Below are positions 25,076-34,582 of a stretch of DNA of 64,000 bases, piece by piece. Both the position numbers and the translations under genes were made by a program. The notes under the pieces are model-generated. The model saw only the letters and a program-made list of their open reading frames with translations. It did not search any database and was not told where the DNA came from. The stretch's first letter is position 1; each line of letters begins with the position of its first letter. The stretch comes from JBPOFM01 sp051252455 (GTDB lineage Bacteria; Bacteroidota; Bacteroidia; Flavobacteriales; Flavobacteriaceae): assembly GCA_051252455.1 (NCBI GenBank), contig JBPOFM010000001.1, forward strand, positions 310,001 through 374,000. The letters run 5' to 3'.

Positions 25076-26041
25076 ATGGTAAAAATAACAGCCGCAGAAG
25101 TAAACAAATTAAGACAAGCTACAGGAGCCGGAATGATGGACTGTAAGAAAGCATTGGTAGAAGCTGAAGGAGATTTTGACAAGGCAATTGACGTATTGCG
25201 CAAAAAAGGTCAAAAGGTTGCAGAAAAAAGAGCTGACAGAGATTCATCTGAAGGTGCTGCTGTTGCTAAAATAAATGATGACAAAACTGTAGGTATTGCT
25301 ATCGTATTAGGTTGCGAAACTGATTTCGTAGGTAAAAATGAATCTTTCATTTCTTTGGCAAATGATGTTGCGGATATCGCAATCAACTTTAACTCAAAAG
25401 AAGAAGTATTGGCTGCTGATTTTGGAGGCATGACTGTTGCTGAAAAATTAGTTGAGCAAACTGGTGTGATCGGTGAAAAAATAGACTTAAATGCTTTTGA
25501 AAAATTGGAAGCACCTTATGTTGGTTCATACGTTCACATTAACAAAATTGCTGCAATTGTAGGTTTCTCTGCAAAAGTGGATAACGCTGAAGAATTGGCG
25601 AAAGATGTCGCCATGCAAATCGCATCTATGGGAGCATCAACATTATCTTACAAAGATTTTGATCCTGAATTTATCGCTTCAGAAACAGAAGCAAGAATCG
25701 CTGTGATTGAAAAAGATAACGAAGAATTGGGACGTTTGGGTAAAACACTTAAAAATGTTCCTCAATATATTTCTATGGCGCAGTTAACGCCAGAAGTAAT
25801 GGAAAAAGCGGAGGCTGATGCAAAAGCTGAATTGAAAGCTGATGGAAAACCGGAACAGATCTGGGATAAAATCCTTCCGGGTAAAATGGACCGTTTCGTT
25901 TCTGACAACACAACTTTAGATCAGGAGAAATGTCTTTTGGACCAAACGTTCATCAAAGATGAAAAAATGAATGTTGCAAAATATGTTGCTTCTTATGGTG
26001 ACGTTAAAGTAACTGACTTTAAACGTGTGTCTTTAGGATAA
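25076..26041 (+). CDS. tsf: Translation elongation factor Ts
   Basis: The start is taken at the second ATG (MVKITAAEVNKLRQATGAGM, 25076); an ATG three codons earlier is in frame but is not conserved in homologues I recall. About 321 residues. The UBA-like N-terminal domain (GAGMMDCKKALVEAEGDFDK, then AIDVLRKKG) and the EF-Tu-contacting VLGCETDFVGKNESF motif are clear. It is the guanine nucleotide exchange factor for EF-Tu. A strong terminator follows. Confidence 0.96.
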   Translation: MVKITAAEVNKLRQATGAGMMDCKKALVEAEGDFDKAIDVLRKKGQKVAEKRADRDSSEGAAVAKINDDKTVGIAIVLGCETDFVGKNESFISLANDVADIAINFNSKEEVLAADFGGMTVAEKLVEQTGVIGEKIDLNAFEKLEAPYVGSYVHINKIAAIVGFSAKVDNAEELAKDVAMQIASMGASTLSYKDFDPEFIASETEARIAVIEKDNEELGRLGKTLKNVPQYISMAQLTPEVMEKAEADAKAELKADGKPEQIWDKILPGKMDRFVSDNTTLDQEKCLLDQTFIKDEKMNVAKYVASYGDVKVTDFKRVSLG

Positions 26042-26066
26042 TTCTTAAGAAAAATTACAAATACTT

Positions 26067-26101
26067 ACCACTACTTCTAATTTGAAGTAGTGGTTTTTTT
26101 A
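26067..26101 (+). terminator. Rho-independent terminator after tsf
   Basis: ACCACTACTTC (26067-26077) and GAAGTAGTGGT (26084-26094) form a perfect 11 bp stem with a 6-base loop, followed by seven T. Confidence 0.9.
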
Positions 26102-26142
26102 TGGATTGAGCTGTGCTTCATTGGATAACCAAATTTGCGTTT

Positions 26143-26172
26143 AAAAAAAAACTTCCCAAATCTTTAGGAAGC
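26143..26172 (-). terminator. Probable terminator of the 137-residue reverse gene
   Basis: Read on the reverse strand: GCTTCC, a short loop, GGAAGT, then nine T. It begins 24 bp after the stop of the reverse gene. The stem is only 5-6 bp. Confidence 0.55.
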
Positions 26173-26195
26173 CTTCATTTTTAAATTTTGTACTA

Positions 26196-26609
26196 TTATT
26201 TGACATACTTATCTGCCCAGTCACGGTAATTTGAAAATTGAGCCTCGTTCAAGACTGCCTTTAGCGCAGAGTTGTGCTCTGCTGTTTTTTTGATTTCATC
26301 CATAGCAATATTTGGATTTTCTTTCTCCCATTTGTGCATAACCGTTCTATAATCCGTCTCATAACGAAGCCTTTGCTCGTCTGTCATTCCCAAATCTTTA
26401 TACATTTTTTGGGTTCTCTCATTGGAAAAATCCGACGTCTCATTCCTGGAAGATCTATGTTCATTTTTATCTTTGGAAGCGTCATTGGAATTGCCTCGAT
26501 TTGGAACTTTTGAAGATTCATATTTTGACGAATCCATCATTTTTTTTGTTAAATAGGCGACGCCAGTTGCTGCACCCATTAACGCTAGAATTTTTGTTAA
26601 TTTTTTCAT
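26196..26609 (-). CDS. Small exported or membrane-anchored protein, unknown function
   Basis: A 137-residue protein with an N-terminal hydrophobic helix (LTKILALMGAATGVAYLTKK, about residues 4-23) followed by a hydrophilic Ser/Asn/Asp-rich linker (to about residue 62) and a helical C-terminal domain (MYKDLGMTDEQRLRYETDYR, AILNEAQFSNYRDW-like end). The MTDEQ...L pattern recalls small Bacteroidota periplasmic helical proteins, but no family is claimed. It is a lone reverse gene between tsf and pyrH, with its own terminator. Confidence 0.6.
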   Translation of the reverse strand: MKKLTKILALMGAATGVAYLTKKMMDSSKYESSKVPNRGNSNDASKDKNEHRSSRNETSDFSNERTQKMYKDLGMTDEQRLRYETDYRTVMHKWEKENPNIAMDEIKKTAEHNSALKAVLNEAQFSNYRDWADKYVK

Positions 26610-26763
26610 CGTTTTAAAGATTTTAATATTTCAATTAAGATACAACTCTCAATAACGAACGTTGGATTTTATCGCATTCAATGTTAACTCAAAAAAAAAT
26701 ACGTTCTCAAATTGATAAATTTACTTTGAATAAAATTCTATCGCATCAAAAAAAGATATTGTT

Positions 26764-26771
26764 TATATTTG
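26764..26771 (+). promoter_or_regulatory. Possible -7 box of pyrH
   Basis: TATATTTG matches TAnnTTTG exactly, 47 bp before the pyrH ATG. No TTG lies at the usual 17-21 bp upstream, so this is a weak promoter call. Confidence 0.35.
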
Positions 26772-26817
26772 CCATGTCTTTTAAAAAACAACATTTTTAA
26801 ATGGAATGTATTAAATT

Positions 26818-27525
26818 ATGAAATACAAAAGAATCCTTCTCAAACTATCCGGTGAAGCGTTAATGGGCGAACGTCAATATGGTATTGACCCTCAACGCTT
26901 GGCCGAATATGCTGAAGACATTAAAATCATCATAGATAAAGGTGTAGAAATTGCAATTGTTATTGGTGGAGGAAATATTTTTAGAGGTGTTGCGGGAGCA
27001 AGTAACGGTATGGACCGCGTTCAAGGCGACCACATGGGAATGTTGGCAACCGTAATTAACGGTTTAGCATTGCAAAGTGCCCTTGAAGATGCTGGTGTGC
27101 CAACTCGTTTGCAATCTGCAGTTCATATCAATCAAGTTGCAGAACCTTTTATTAGGAGAAAAGCAATGCGTCACCTGGAGAAAGGTCGTGTTGTTATTTT
27201 CGGCGGCGGCACTGGAAACCCCTATTTCACGACCGATTCTGCAGCTGTTTTAAGAGCTATTGAAATTGAAGCGGATGTTATTTTGAAAGGAACTCGTGTT
27301 GACGGCATCTACAATACCGATCCAGAAAAAGATACGACCGCTATTAAGTTTGATCATATCACCTTTGATGATGTGATCCGAAAAGGGTTGAAAGTAATGG
27401 ACACCACCGCTTTTACCTTAAGTCAAGAAAACGAATTGCCAATTATCGTGTTTGATATGAATAAAAGAGGAAATTTACTTAAGGTGGTTTCTGGCGAGAA
27501 AATAGGAACTAAAGTCAATTTATAA
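26818..27525 (+). CDS. pyrH: UMP kinase
   Basis: A 235-residue protein of the amino-acid-kinase fold: RILLKLSGEALMG at the N-terminus, IVIGGGNIFRG as the phosphate-binding loop, GDHMGMLATVINGLALQSAL and GGGTGNPYFTTDSAAVLRA for substrate binding. It phosphorylates UMP to UDP in pyrimidine synthesis. It precedes frr by 52 bp, the usual pairing. Confidence 0.97.
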   Translation: MKYKRILLKLSGEALMGERQYGIDPQRLAEYAEDIKIIIDKGVEIAIVIGGGNIFRGVAGASNGMDRVQGDHMGMLATVINGLALQSALEDAGVPTRLQSAVHINQVAEPFIRRKAMRHLEKGRVVIFGGGTGNPYFTTDSAAVLRAIEIEADVILKGTRVDGIYNTDPEKDTTAIKFDHITFDDVIRKGLKVMDTTAFTLSQENELPIIVFDMNKRGNLLKVVSGEKIGTKVNL

Positions 27526-27577
27526 CTCATTTTGGCTTATTTTTTGAAAGCCATTAGACGATTAAATTTTTATTACA

Positions 27578-28135
27578 ATGAACGAAGACATTAAATTTAT
27601 ATTAGATTCCACTAAAGAATCTATGGATGCTGCCCTGAAGCATCTCGAAAAGCAGTTTGTAAATATTAGAGCTGGTAAAGCAAGCCCTGCTATGCTCGGT
27701 GGTGTGATGGTGAATTATTATGGTTCTCAAACACCTTTAAACCAAGTCGCCAACGTGAATACGCCTGATGGAAGAACAATTACTGTGCAACCATGGGAAA
27801 AGAACATGTTGCAAGAAATTGAAAAAGGGATTCAAGTTGCAAATTTAGGTTTTAATCCTATGAATAATGGTGACTTAATCATCATCAGCGTACCTCCTTT
27901 AACAGAAGAACGTCGTCGCGATTTGGCAAAACAAGCTAAAGCAGAAGCTGAAGACGCAAAAATAGGTGTCAGAAGCGCACGTAAAGATGCCATGAACGAA
28001 ATTAAAAATTTAGAGGATGTCTCTGAAGATCTTCAAGGAAATGCTGAAATCGATGTACAACAATTGACCGATAAATACGTTACCAAAGTTGACCAAATTC
28101 TGGAAGTCAAAGAAAAAGAAATCATGACAGTATAA
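27578..28135 (+). CDS. frr: Ribosome recycling factor
   Basis: A 185-residue protein, normal length. Motifs: FVNIRAGKASPAMLGGVMVN, YYGSQTPLNQVANV, TVQPWEKNMLQEIEKGI, PPLTEERRRDLAKQAKAEAE. It dissociates post-termination ribosomes with EF-G. A terminator follows 4 bp after the stop. Confidence 0.97.
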   Translation: MNEDIKFILDSTKESMDAALKHLEKQFVNIRAGKASPAMLGGVMVNYYGSQTPLNQVANVNTPDGRTITVQPWEKNMLQEIEKGIQVANLGFNPMNNGDLIIISVPPLTEERRRDLAKQAKAEAEDAKIGVRSARKDAMNEIKNLEDVSEDLQGNAEIDVQQLTDKYVTKVDQILEVKEKEIMTV

Positions 28136-28138
28136 TTG

Positions 28139-28165
28139 AAAAGCGACGATTGTGTCGCTTTTTTT
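28139..28165 (+). terminator. Rho-independent terminator after frr
   Basis: AAAGCGAC (28140-28147) pairs with GTCGCTTT (28154-28161), with a 6-base loop and a T-run to 28165. Confidence 0.85.
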
Positions 28166-28194
28166 AACTTCAATTTTTATAGCCTAATGTTTTT

Positions 28195-29472
28195 ATGCAA
28201 AAGTACTGTGCGATTTTATTGTTTCTGATTTTGACTTGGTCAGCGCAGTCGCAAATCCCTCAAAAAGTCGGAGATACACTGACGGTTATAGAGCAAGATT
28301 CCATTAAGAAAAGTAAATTTTTCAAGCAAATAGGTAACGGCTACTTCCCTACCAAATACTTTGATATTGATCTGAAAACACTCATAAAATTTAATCAATA
28401 TGAAGGTTTTAGAACAGGACCAGGTTTTAAAACCAATGAACAGTTATCAGAGACCTATCGATTAAACGGTTATGTGGTCTATGGCTTTAAGGATCATAAT
28501 TTCAAGTACAGTATCGGTGGTGGCTTTAGAATTTCTGATGAGAATGAAACATGGATAAACTTGAGTTATACCGACGATTTACAAGAAACTGGTAGTTCTG
28601 ATTTTTTAACAGACAAACGCTTTTTCTCATTTTTCGAACCTCGATTGCTCAACATTGACCTGTTTCATCATCACATCACCAAGGCAATCGCTCTTGAACA
28701 TCAAATTACACCTTACCTTATATCCGAAACACAATTATCGCGAAGCAATATTACCTCAACTTACAATTATCTCTTTGAGGTGGATGATAAAGATTATCAA
28801 GAATATCGGTTGAGTAACGCTAAAGTGTCCTTGCAATGGAATCCGTTCAACACTTTTGAAACAGTGAATGATTTAATAGTAGAAAAAGAAGGTTTTCCTA
28901 ATTTCACCTTACAACTTACTAAAAGCTTTAAGGACATTTTAGGTAGTGACTTTAACTATTTTAAAACCGATTTCAGGACTATTTACAAAGTCAATTTAAT
29001 TGGAGCTACTGAAACAGAGGCAACTTTATTAGGAGGTATTTCCACAGGAAAAACGCCCTTGACTCATTTGTACCATGTGTATCCAAACAACATCAATAAA
29101 GAAACCATTCTCAATCGATTCTCGGTCGCTGGGACCAATAGCTTTGAAACCATGTTTTTCAACGAGTTCTTTTCAGATCGATTTGCAACTTTGCAACTGA
29201 AACACTTTTTTACACCTTTTAAGATTACTGAAAAATACCAACCGCAATTAGTCGTGATTTCTAGGATGGCAATAGGGTCTATGCATGACATAAATCGTCA
29301 TCAAAATATTGAATTTGGCACCTTGAGAAAGGGCTATTCTGAAGCAGGATTCGAAATTAACAACATTCTATTCCCATTCGGATTGAGCTTCGCATATCGC
29401 TATGGAGGTTATCACTTACCTAAATTTGAAGATAATATCGCTTTAAAATTCACCTTTAACCTGACGCTTTAG
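28195..29472 (+). CDS. DUF5686-type outer-membrane barrel without the N-terminal domain
   Basis: A 425-residue protein with a signal peptide ending at SAQSQ. The sequence follows the barrel half of DUF5686 proteins: KFNQYEGFRTGPGFKTNEQ, YRLNGYVVYGFKDHNFKYSI, FFNEFFSDRFATLQLKHFF, and a final stretch SEAGFEINNILFPFGLSFAY with RYGGYHLPKFEDNIALKF. Full-length DUF5686 proteins are about twice as long and begin with a carboxypeptidase-regulatory-like domain, absent here. It is 29 bp after the frr terminator and 72 bp before an RND transporter gene. Role unknown. Confidence 0.72.
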   Translation: MQKYCAILLFLILTWSAQSQIPQKVGDTLTVIEQDSIKKSKFFKQIGNGYFPTKYFDIDLKTLIKFNQYEGFRTGPGFKTNEQLSETYRLNGYVVYGFKDHNFKYSIGGGFRISDENETWINLSYTDDLQETGSSDFLTDKRFFSFFEPRLLNIDLFHHHITKAIALEHQITPYLISETQLSRSNITSTYNYLFEVDDKDYQEYRLSNAKVSLQWNPFNTFETVNDLIVEKEGFPNFTLQLTKSFKDILGSDFNYFKTDFRTIYKVNLIGATETEATLLGGISTGKTPLTHLYHVYPNNINKETILNRFSVAGTNSFETMFFNEFFSDRFATLQLKHFFTPFKITEKYQPQLVVISRMAIGSMHDINRHQNIEFGTLRKGYSEAGFEINNILFPFGLSFAYRYGGYHLPKFEDNIALKFTFNLTL

Positions 29473-29544
29473 GAACAATATTCTCATCGTATGAAGCCAC
29501 AATTGATGGGCTTTTTCCTACCTTTGTGTACACTTTCATGATGT

Positions 29545-31938
29545 ATGTCTAAATTATTTTCGAAAAGTTTTTGGGAAATTGTCGCAAGTCTCATTTTGCG
29601 CAATAGAATCGGCATACTGATCGGTATCATCTTGATGACTGTTTTTTTTGGTTTTCAATGGAAAAACATGCGCTTCACTTATACCGAAGCCAATCTTCTT
29701 CCTGATGATCATGAAGTCAACATTACTTACAACGAGTTTTTAAACATATTTGGGGAAGAAGGCAATCTTATTGTACTTGGCATCAAGGATTCGACTTTGT
29801 TTACGGTCGAAAAGTTAAACGCTTGGAACAAGCTTGCAGATAATTTTAAAAAATATCCAGAAGTTGAAACGGTTCTTTCCATTAAAGATTTACAAAAACT
29901 TGTAAAAAATACTGAAAAGGAAAAGTTTGAGCTGAAACCTTTCATCAAAGACTCCATACATTCGAAGGTTCAAATTGACACGCTAGAGCAAGAACTTTTT
30001 GAGCAATATCCTTTTTATGACAATTTCTTGTTCAATAAAAAGACCAAAACCATTCGTACCGCGATTTATCTCAAAAAAGAGATTGTCAATACGCCCCAGC
30101 GAAAAGACTTTGTTTTAAACGATTTGGAACCTACCATTTCAGCGTTTGAACAGAAGCAACATATGGATGTTCGCGTTTCTGGAATGCCTTACATCCGAAC
30201 CTTGAATGCACAAGTCATAGTCGACGAGATTCCTTGGTTTATTGGTGCAGCGCTTTTTACCACCTCCTTTATTTTCTTCCTATTTTTTAGATCGTTTAGA
30301 GCGACTTTTATTTCACTCATTGTGGTTTGTTTGGGCGTCATGTGGACCTTTGGCATCCTCGGATTGCTCAATTATGAAATTACGGTCTTAACAGCCTTGA
30401 TCCCTCCATTGATCATCGTTATTGGAATTCCTAACTGTATATTCCTTATCAACAAATATCAAAGCGAGGTTAAATCTCACGGCAATAAGGCGAAATCCTT
30501 ACAACGTGTCATCACCAAAATCGGGAATGCAACACTCATGACCAATGTCACGACGGCTTCTGGTTTTGCAACTTTTATCCTTACTCAGAGTGATTTATTG
30601 AGGGAATTTGGAATTGTGGCATCCTTGAGTATATTAGGTATATTTTTGCTTTGTGTATTGGTAATTCCTATCATTTATAGCTTTTTGCCTTATCCAAAAG
30701 AGCGCCATCTAGAACATTTGAACAGACGTTGGATTGGTGGTTTTGTAAGTTGGATGGAGCGTATGGTAAAAGAAAAACGCATTGCTATTTATTTTACCTC
30801 AGTTGCAGTTTTAGCAATTAGCATTATTGGAATATTCCAAATAAAAATATCAGGCAGCCTAATTGAGGACATGCCTAAAAAAACAGAATTCTTTCAGGAC
30901 ATTCGATTTTTTGAACAAGAATTTAGCGGCATCATGCCTTTGGAATTTATGATCGATACCAAACGTAAAAAAGGCGTTATGAAATTGAGTACCCTCAAGC
31001 GCATGGAGCAACTTGAGGAAGCCATAGAAGAAACTCATGAATTATCACGCCCCATATCTGTAGTCAGTCTCGTCAAATATTCAAAACAGGCCTATTATAA
31101 TGGTAATCCCAAGTATTATCAATTACCAACAAACCAGGAAAACAGCTTTATCTTATCGTATGCTAAAAACTCTTCTTCTGAAGCCAATTTGCTGCAAAAT
31201 TTCGTCGATAGCACAGGTCAATATGCACGTATCACGACCTTTATGAAAGATATCGGGACGGATAAAATGGAACGTATTGAGGATGATTTACAGACCAAAA
31301 TCAACAAGGTATTCCCAGAGGAAAATTACAGCGTCATTATGACTGGGAAAGCTTTGGTGTTTCAGAAAGGCACCACGTATTTGGTGAAGAATTTAGCTAT
31401 CTCACTGTCCTTGGCAATTTTCTTGATTGCTTTATTTATGGCGTATATGTTCCGATCTTTTAAAATGATCTTGGTGTCCTTGATTCCGAATATTCTGCCA
31501 TTGATCATTACTGCAGGCTTGATGGGTTATTTTGGAGTACCGATAAAACCTTCCACAATTTTAGTGTTTAGCATCGCTTTTGGAATTTCCGTGGATGATA
31601 CCATTCACTTTTTGGCAAAATATCGTCAAGAACTGAAAGCCAATAACTGGAAAATTAAAAAATCAGTCTATGGCGCATTGCGTGAAACAGGCGTCAGTAT
31701 GTTCTACACATCGATTGTTCTCTTCTTTGGGTTTTCGGTATTCACAATTTCGAGTTTTGGAGGTACGGTTGCATTAGGTGCTTTGGTGTCCATGACGCTT
31801 CTATTTGCGATGTTGTCGAATTTGTTATTATTGCCTTCCCTTCTATTATCCCTAGAACGCAGTATTGCAAATAAGGAAGTATTGAAAGAGCCTTCGATCA
31901 ATATCATTCCGGAGGAAGATGAGGAGGATTCCAAATAA
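29545..31938 (+). CDS. RND superfamily (MMPL-type) transporter
   Basis: A 797-residue inner-membrane protein. It has an N-terminal helix, a large extracytoplasmic loop (about residues 45-220), a block of five helices (about 225-390), a second loop, and a second block (about 620-775), the two-fold MMPL/RND layout. Motifs: NCIFLINKYQSEVK, MTNVTTASGFATFILTQSDL and FGISVDDTIHFLAKYRQELK, the latter two with the acidic and Thr/Ser positions used in proton relay. Bacterial members export lipids or hopanoid-like molecules; substrate here is unknown. The neighbouring barrel gene may be an outer-membrane partner, by position only. Confidence 0.82.
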   Translation: MSKLFSKSFWEIVASLILRNRIGILIGIILMTVFFGFQWKNMRFTYTEANLLPDDHEVNITYNEFLNIFGEEGNLIVLGIKDSTLFTVEKLNAWNKLADNFKKYPEVETVLSIKDLQKLVKNTEKEKFELKPFIKDSIHSKVQIDTLEQELFEQYPFYDNFLFNKKTKTIRTAIYLKKEIVNTPQRKDFVLNDLEPTISAFEQKQHMDVRVSGMPYIRTLNAQVIVDEIPWFIGAALFTTSFIFFLFFRSFRATFISLIVVCLGVMWTFGILGLLNYEITVLTALIPPLIIVIGIPNCIFLINKYQSEVKSHGNKAKSLQRVITKIGNATLMTNVTTASGFATFILTQSDLLREFGIVASLSILGIFLLCVLVIPIIYSFLPYPKERHLEHLNRRWIGGFVSWMERMVKEKRIAIYFTSVAVLAISIIGIFQIKISGSLIEDMPKKTEFFQDIRFFEQEFSGIMPLEFMIDTKRKKGVMKLSTLKRMEQLEEAIEETHELSRPISVVSLVKYSKQAYYNGNPKYYQLPTNQENSFILSYAKNSSSEANLLQNFVDSTGQYARITTFMKDIGTDKMERIEDDLQTKINKVFPEENYSVIMTGKALVFQKGTTYLVKNLAISLSLAIFLIALFMAYMFRSFKMILVSLIPNILPLIITAGLMGYFGVPIKPSTILVFSIAFGISVDDTIHFLAKYRQELKANNWKIKKSVYGALRETGVSMFYTSIVLFFGFSVFTISSFGGTVALGALVSMTLLFAMLSNLLLLPSLLLSLERSIANKEVLKEPSINIIPEEDEEDSK

Positions 31939-32513
31939 GTCAAATTCCAATTCAGTAGCTGTGGGATCAAGTTATAACTATTTCATTTAGGAACTTTCTA
32001 CTCTAAAATATCGATGACCATTGGTTTTCGATATCACCTTAAATTAGGCGCTAAAAGTTTTTTTCAAGTCATCAAAAAAAAGTAAGAAAAATTTTGCAAA
32101 CATGTTTTTATTTTTTATACATTGGCTATACCAACGATGAAGTTTCAATTAAGTCTATATTGAGATGACATTGAAGATAAATTGCAATTGTAGACAGGGC
32201 CCTGTTTTTTTAATTACTCTTTTGATTACTTTATTGATAGTGCAATATTACATGCTAAAGCTCATAGACTACGCTTTATCATAATAGACAAACCCATAGA
32301 CATTTTTTTATAGACTGAAATTTATAGACAGCATAAACACTAAAGTTTGTGTTATTAGTTTGTAGGCTTTACGAAGCTCTTGACACATACGTGTAGTTAA
32401 AAAAACAGTGTACAATGTTGAGCAGGTAACGCATATAAAAAAATGAGCTTAAAAAATCAACGAACCGCTTTACTTTTTATAACAAAAAATTCAAATCAAT
32501 AACACAATTAATT
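31939..32513. other. 575 bp intergenic region with ATAGAC cluster
   Basis: No gene is visible. The middle holds an AT-rich stretch without order that I can name; the cluster of ATAGAC hexamers at 32264-32329 is listed separately. The last 60 bases are A-rich and should carry the promoter of the beta-barrel gene at 32514. Confidence 0.5.
32264..32329. repeat. Five ATAGAC hexamers in 66 bp
   Basis: ATAGAC occurs at 32264, 32284, 32296, 32310 and 32324, all in the same orientation; the last three are 14 bp apart. It could be a degenerate tandem array related to the heptamer repeats elsewhere, or a multi-site operator. Confidence 0.55.
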
Positions 32514-33089
32514 ATGAACTCAAAAATAAAAACAATCACATTATTTTTCTTTATTGTATTTGCAGTAACCTTAACATCCTATGCGCAGATTACCAAGGGT
32601 AATTGGCTTGTGGGGGGCGATGGAAATTATTCTTCTATAAGGTATGAATCAGAAACTAACGGAACTACAATGGAGTCCGATGCATCTAGCATAAGAATAA
32701 ATCCCAATTTAGGATATTTTTTTATTGATAAGTTTGCAGGCGGTATGCAAGTTCAGTTAACTTTCTTGGAGCCGGGAAGTAGTTCATCTTTTAATTCATA
32801 TAGTTTTGGTCCTTTTGTAAGATATTATTTTTTGAATCAAGAAAATAGAATTAATATTTTCTCCCAAATAAATTACGACTTCGGCTTTGGTAAAAACGGT
32901 TTAGATGTAAAAAGCAATTCAAACGGTTATGGTATTAAAGCAGGTACCGTACTTTTTTTTAATAGGAGTGTTGGTATTGAATTGTCTTTAAATTACATCA
33001 ATTCTACAACTAAACAAGATGGAGGTAGCGAAAACGCATCCAATGCATTTTTAGTAGGTTTAGGGTTTCAAATACATTTAGAAAAATAA
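32514..33089 (+). CDS. Outer-membrane beta-barrel protein
   Basis: A 191-residue protein with a signal peptide ending at TSYAQ. The mature protein is about 165 residues with alternating strands (NWLVGGDGNYSSIRYES, IRINPNLGYFFIDKFAGGMQ, YSFGPFVRYYF) and ends FLVGLGFQIHLEK, a typical eight-strand porin-like barrel. It precedes the broken T9SS gene by 22 bp. Function unknown. Confidence 0.75.
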   Translation: MNSKIKTITLFFFIVFAVTLTSYAQITKGNWLVGGDGNYSSIRYESETNGTTMESDASSIRINPNLGYFFIDKFAGGMQVQLTFLEPGSSSSFNSYSFGPFVRYYFLNQENRINIFSQINYDFGFGKNGLDVKSNSNGYGIKAGTVLFFNRSVGIELSLNYINSTTKQDGGSENASNAFLVGLGFQIHLEK

Positions 33090-33111
33090 TGCTAACTAAC
33101 ATTATAGCATT

Positions 33112-34206
33112 ATGAAAACAAAATATTTAATTATCGCATTTTTTGCGTTTACGACCTCTATATTTTATGGACAAGTGAACGTCACTATTGAAAACATGAC
33201 ATATTTAAGCGGTGCTTCTATACCTAGTTGTGGCACAATTGATTTTCAAGACAATTCTTCGGTTACAATTCAATTTGGCGTTAGGTTAGAAAAGCCATCC
33301 TCTTTGGTTATTGGTACTGTTAATTTAAACGTTTTAACAAGAAAAACGACAAATGATTCTCCAATCAATAGAAATACACAGTCAGTCCAAGAATCCTTTT
33401 GGTCTAGTGGCTCAAATCAAGTTTTTACTGCTTCATTGTCGGTAACACTGAACGCAAGCGAATTTAATCTAACTGGAGGAAAGTTATATGCTGAATTTGC
33501 AGGTTATGAATCATGCCAATTTGCAATAAAGAAGAACGCAATCCCAACCTTTACACTAACACCAGCAACTGTTAATATTCCTTGCGGCTCAACAAATCCT
33601 GTGGACTTTACCGTAAACAATGTTTACAGTTCACCAGGTACTCGTGAACACGTTTGGTCAATCGGTAGTCGATGGTTTTATAATGGTGGCCCAGCTCCAT
33701 CAACACTAACAACCACAAGTTCAACACTGACGTTGATACCAACGAGTTATCCACCTGGCAATGTGAGTGTGATACCCAAACTAAACGGCGTCTCCTATCC
33801 TCAAAAGACATCAACAGTCCAATTGGGTCCGTTCAACCCTGGTTATACCATTGCCGGCAATAATGAATTGTGTACCTCTGCCTCCTATTCAATCTCAAAC
33901 TTGCCTTCAAATATTACAGTTTTAAGCTGGACAAGTTCAAACACGAATATTGCTACGATTACTTACAACGGTAACCAAGCAACCTTAAATAAGGTGGGTA
34001 ACGGGACCGTTTCTATCAGCACGCAAGTTAAGAATGCCTGTAACCAGCCGGGTACCATTACAAAAACAAATATTTTGGTAGGTTCTCCCTCTATTACCAC
34101 TTCTGGTATCGCAGGTGGTCATGCTAATGTTTCGATAAATTCACAAAGTACATTTAGTGTGGATTGGGTTACTGGAAGCAATAGTCAGTATTATTGGACC
34201 ACCTAG
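33112..34206 (+). pseudogene. T9SS-type surface protein, C-terminally disrupted (5' part)
   Basis: A frame of 364 residues begins with a signal peptide (TSIFYGQ) and continues with Ig-like/Big-like beta domains (TLTPATVNIPCGSTNPVDFT, TVLSWTSSNTNIATITYNGN, ATLNKVGNGTVSI). It stops after GSNSQYYWTT. A downstream stretch in the +1 frame (to 34411) encodes the end of a sorting-domain-like tail. The full gene was therefore probably longer and has been interrupted by a frameshift or an out-of-frame deletion. As read, the product would be exported to the periplasm but could not be a T9SS substrate. Confidence 0.6.
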
Positions 34207-34411
34207 TGATCCTTGTAACCGAATAGCATCGACAAAAGATGTTAAAGAGGTCAAAATTTATGACATGATGGGCAATTTGAAATTCTCAAACACCTACTCT
34301 GGCATGGAATTCACCATTACAAATCTAAATTTAAAGTCAGGCAATTACATCATTAACGTCTTTAATTCTTCCAAGGCAAGTATGATACGTGAATTGCTGG
34401 TGGTAGAATAA
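34157..34411 (+). pseudogene. Detached T9SS sorting-domain fragment
   Basis: The +1 frame relative to the preceding gene encodes EVKIYDMMGNLKFSNTYSG, then ITNLNLKSGNYIINVFNSS and a terminal RELLVVE, the second half of a T9SS type A-like sorting domain. The usual opening YPNP motif is missing from the region before it. It has no signal peptide of its own and is unlikely to be an independent gene. Confidence 0.6.
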
Positions 34412-34435
34412 AAGATTTAATCATAAAACAATGAC

Positions 34436-34475
34436 AGGAAACATTTCTTTTGACGAATTGTTTCCTTTTTGTTTT
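34436..34475 (+). terminator. Probable terminator after the disrupted T9SS gene
   Basis: AGGAAACA (34436-34443) pairs with TGTTTCCT (34459-34466), followed by TTTTTGTTTT. The loop is 15 bases. It lies 25 bp after the stop of the detached fragment, which suggests that the two pieces were once one transcription unit. Confidence 0.65.
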
Positions 34476-34532
34476 GACATTAATTGAGTTAGAGAGAAGA
34501 AAATCAGAATTTGAAATTTCAGAATTTGTAGC

Positions 34533-34562
34533 TTGAAAGCCCAACGGCTTTTTTTATCTTTG
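34533..34562 (+). promoter_or_regulatory. Bacteroidota-type promoter of asnS
   Basis: TTG at 34533-34535, a 19 bp gap, and a perfect TAnnTTTG box (TATCTTTG) at 34555-34562. The predicted start near 34567 leaves a leader of about 16 bases. Confidence 0.75.
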
Positions 34563-34582
34563 CACACTTAAATTTATTCAAA

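Noticed and set aside
34157..34411. Independent 84-residue gene
   Set aside because: It has no signal and encodes only the end of a sorting-like domain; better explained as a broken 3' part of the preceding gene.
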